Below, one piece after another: positions 62,424 to 64,000 of a DNA stretch of 64,000 bases; the first letter of the stretch is position 1, and every line of letters starts with the position of its first letter. A program made the translations under genes and the position numbers. The stretch comes from Lasioglossum baleicum (lineage: Eukaryota; Arthropoda; Insecta; Hymenoptera; Halictidae): contig NW_027469299.1 of assembly GCF_051020765.1 (NCBI RefSeq), forward strand, positions 62,001 to 126,000. The letters are read 5' to 3'. The notes beneath the pieces are model-generated. The model did not search any database, was not told where the DNA came from, and saw only the letters and a list, made by a program, of their open reading frames with translations.

Positions 62424-64000
62424 TGATAGCTCAGTGCATTTGCATGCGAATATGCGAAATTGTCACAGAAACTCCGATTCGGCAAGCACGATCACGATTT
62501 ATTCGACCTTATGTCAGATTCGACGATTCTTCGTTTCAGAAGTGTATTTCAGTGCGGAATCGCTGTTTCGCGTGCTAGATCAGTGCATTTGCATGCAAAT
62601 ATACGAAATTGACACAGAAACTCCGATTCGGCAAGCACGATCACGATTTATTCAATATTACATCAGATTCTACGATTCATCGTTTCACAAGTCTATTTCT
62701 GTGCGGGATCGCTCTTTCGCGTGCAAAATCAGTTCATTTGCTTGCAAATATGCGAAATTGGCACAGAAAGTCCGATTCGGCAAGCACGGACACGATTTAT
62801 TTAATATTACATCAGATTCTACGATTCACCGTTTCACAAGTCTATTTCTGTGCGGGATCGCTGTTCCGCGTGATAGCTCAGTGCATTTGCATGCGAATAT
62901 GCGAAATTGGCACAGAAACTCCGATTCGGGAAGTACGATCACGTTTTATTCGACCTTATGTCAGATTCTTCGTTTCAGAAGTGTATTACAGTGCGGTATC
63001 GCTGTTTCGCGTGCTAGATCAGTTCATTTGCATGCAAATATGCGAAATCGGCACAGAAACGCCGATTCAACAAGCACCGACACGATTGATTCAAGTTTAT
63101 GTCAGATTCGACGATTCGTCGTTTCACAAGTGAATTCCAGTGCGGAATCACTGTTTCGCGTGCTAAATCAGTTCATTTGCATGCGAATATGCGAAATTGA
63201 CATAGAAACTCCGATTCGGCAAGCACGGACACGATTTATTCGACCTTATGTCAGATTCGACGATTCTTCGTTTCAGAAGTGTATTTCTGTGCGGGATCGC
63301 TGTTCCACGTGATAGCTCAGTGCATTTGCATGCGAATATGCGAAATTGGCGCAGAAACTCCGGTTCGGCAAGCACGATCACGATTTATTCGACCTTATGT
63401 CAGATTCTTCGTTTCAGAAGTGTATTACAGTGCGGAATCACTGTTTCGCGTGCTAGATCAGTGCATTTGCATGCAAATATACGAAATTGGGACAGAAACT
63501 CCGATTCGGCATGCACGGAGGCGATTTATTCAATATTACATCAGATTCTACGGTTCATCGTTTCACAAGTCTAGTGCTGTGCGGGGTCGTAGTTTCGCGT
63601 GCTAAATCAGTTCATTTGCATGCGAATATGCGAAATTGACATAGAAACTCCGATTCGGCAAGCACGGACACGATTTATTCGACCTTATGTCAGATTCGAC
63701 GATTCTTCGTTTCAGAAGTGTATTTCTGTGCGGGATCGCTGTTCCGCGTGATAGCTCAGTGCATTTGCATGCGAATATGCGAAATTGGCACAGAAACTCC
63801 GATTCGGGAAGTACGATCACGTTTTATTCGACCTTATGTCAGATTCTTCGTTTCAGAAGTGTATTACAGTGCGGTATCGCTGTTTCGCGTGCTAGATCAG
63901 TTCATTTGCATGCAAATATGCGAAATCGGCACAGAAACACCGATTCAACAAGCACCGACACGATTGATTCAAGTTTATGTCAGATTCGACGATTCGTCGT
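62424..64000 (+). repeat. Tandem repeat of 3088 bp, copy 2 (cut by the window end)
   Basis: Identity with 59336 onward begins at 62424, after CCGGG here versus CCACA there. One substitution was noticed: CTCCGGTTCGG at about 63361 versus CTCCGATTCGG at about 60273. Only 1577 bp lie in the window. Confidence 0.8.

Larger units (their letters stand above)
1..64000 (+). repeat. Satellite DNA array, 149-bp monomer, about 430 head-to-tail copies
   Basis: Seen directly: the same landmarks (GATCAGTGCATTTGCATGC, GCGAAATTGG, GAAACTCC, CAGATTC, AGAAGTGTATTTC, TGCGGAATCGCTG) recur in the same order about every 149 bases from the first base to the last. There is no interruption by unique sequence, a transposon or an RNA gene, and I found no inverted monomer. 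Length variants stay in phase: 148 bp (a base lost in TTTCGACATTCTTCG), 150 bp (CGCACAAACACG instead of CGCCAAGCACG) and 141 bp (an 8-bp loss beside CAGATTC). Known for such arrays: tandem satellites of 100-200 bp are typical of eukaryotic centromeric and pericentromeric heterochromatin. Inferred: this is part of such an array. I do not recognise the satellite by name and cannot assign a species. Both array ends lie outside the window. Confidence 0.98.
53197..64000 (+). repeat. Family-B block 4 (runs off the window)
   Basis: The longest B stretch here, at least 10.8 kb. It is assembled from the 3542-bp repeat, the 439-bp trimer array and the 3088-bp repeat described separately. No family-A monomer and no unique sequence was seen, and the block continues past the window end. 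Confidence 0.85.

Noticed and set aside
1..64000. CRISPR array
   Set aside because: Repeats are 149 bp and directly adjoining, with no unique spacers, leader or cas genes.
1..64000. Ribosomal DNA intergenic-spacer subrepeats
   Set aside because: No rRNA gene or promoter-like unique sequence occurs in 64 kb, and the higher-order organisation suits satellite heterochromatin better. It is not fully excluded without flanking sequence.
1..64000. Bacterial or phage origin
   Set aside because: No coding density, operon, ribosome binding sites or mobile-element genes. A 64-kb pure tandem satellite is not a known bacterial arrangement.
1..64000. Inverted monomer blocks or an inserted transposon breaking the array
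   Set aside because: I read through the window for loss of the landmark order and found none; all monomers run in the same direction.

Overview
The window holds no recognisable gene. All 64,000 bases are one uninterrupted head-to-tail satellite DNA array. The basic monomer is 149 bp (reference copy at 28044-28192), with length classes of 141, 148, 149 and 150 bp, giving roughly 430 monomers, all in the same orientation. The array enters at base 1 and leaves at base 64000, so its true size is unknown. A pure satellite block of this size points to a eukaryotic heterochromatic region (centromere, pericentromere, subtelomere, or a B or sex chromosome). The sequence does not identify the species. 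The reference monomer is about 44% GC and carries 14 CpG dinucleotides where about 7.3 are expected, which argues against long residence in a genome with strong germline CpG methylation.

Two monomer families are present. Family A (cues: CGGAATCGCTGTTTCGCG and TTATTCGAGCTTATG) fills about 1-30943 and recurs at about 36337-38979, 40935-45633 and 50241-53196. Family B (cues: GCGGGATCGCTGTTCC, GTGATAGCTCAG, TTATTCGACCTTATG and CAATATTACATCAG; some copies 141 bp because of an 8-bp deletion) fills about 30944-36336, 38980-40934, 45634-50240 and 53197-64000.

Several layers of higher-order repeat (HOR) sit above the monomer. There are tetramers of about 596 bp (1-2240), trimers of 448 bp and tetramers of 597 bp (about 6.3-26 kb), a 1035-bp heptamer tandem pair (33193-35262), and a 439-bp trimer array (about 60.07-62.0 kb). 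Above these lie superunits marked by a private variant at 6161, 10489, 14967, 20639 and 26610 (spacings 4328, 4478, 5672 and 5971 bp). Near-identical tandem segmental duplications have offsets of 5672 bp (14250-25593), 4598 bp (34362-43557), about 7.4-7.7 kb (42520-57668), 3542 bp (54127 to about 60060) and 3088 bp (59336 to the window end). Several duplication junctions can be placed within 4 to 75 bp, always at the same phase of the monomer, as expected from unequal crossing-over or a related homology-based mechanism.

Many long open frames exist, but monomer arithmetic explains them. A family-A monomer has typically one plus-strand stop (in CTAGATC), and 149 is not a multiple of 3, so any frame meets that stop only once in three monomers. 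I therefore annotate none as genes. The points most worth following up are a 14-bp perfect palindrome built from two overlapping octamer motifs (ATTTGCATGCAAAT), a degenerate CENP-B-box-like stretch, the CpG excess, and the readable record of unequal exchange.
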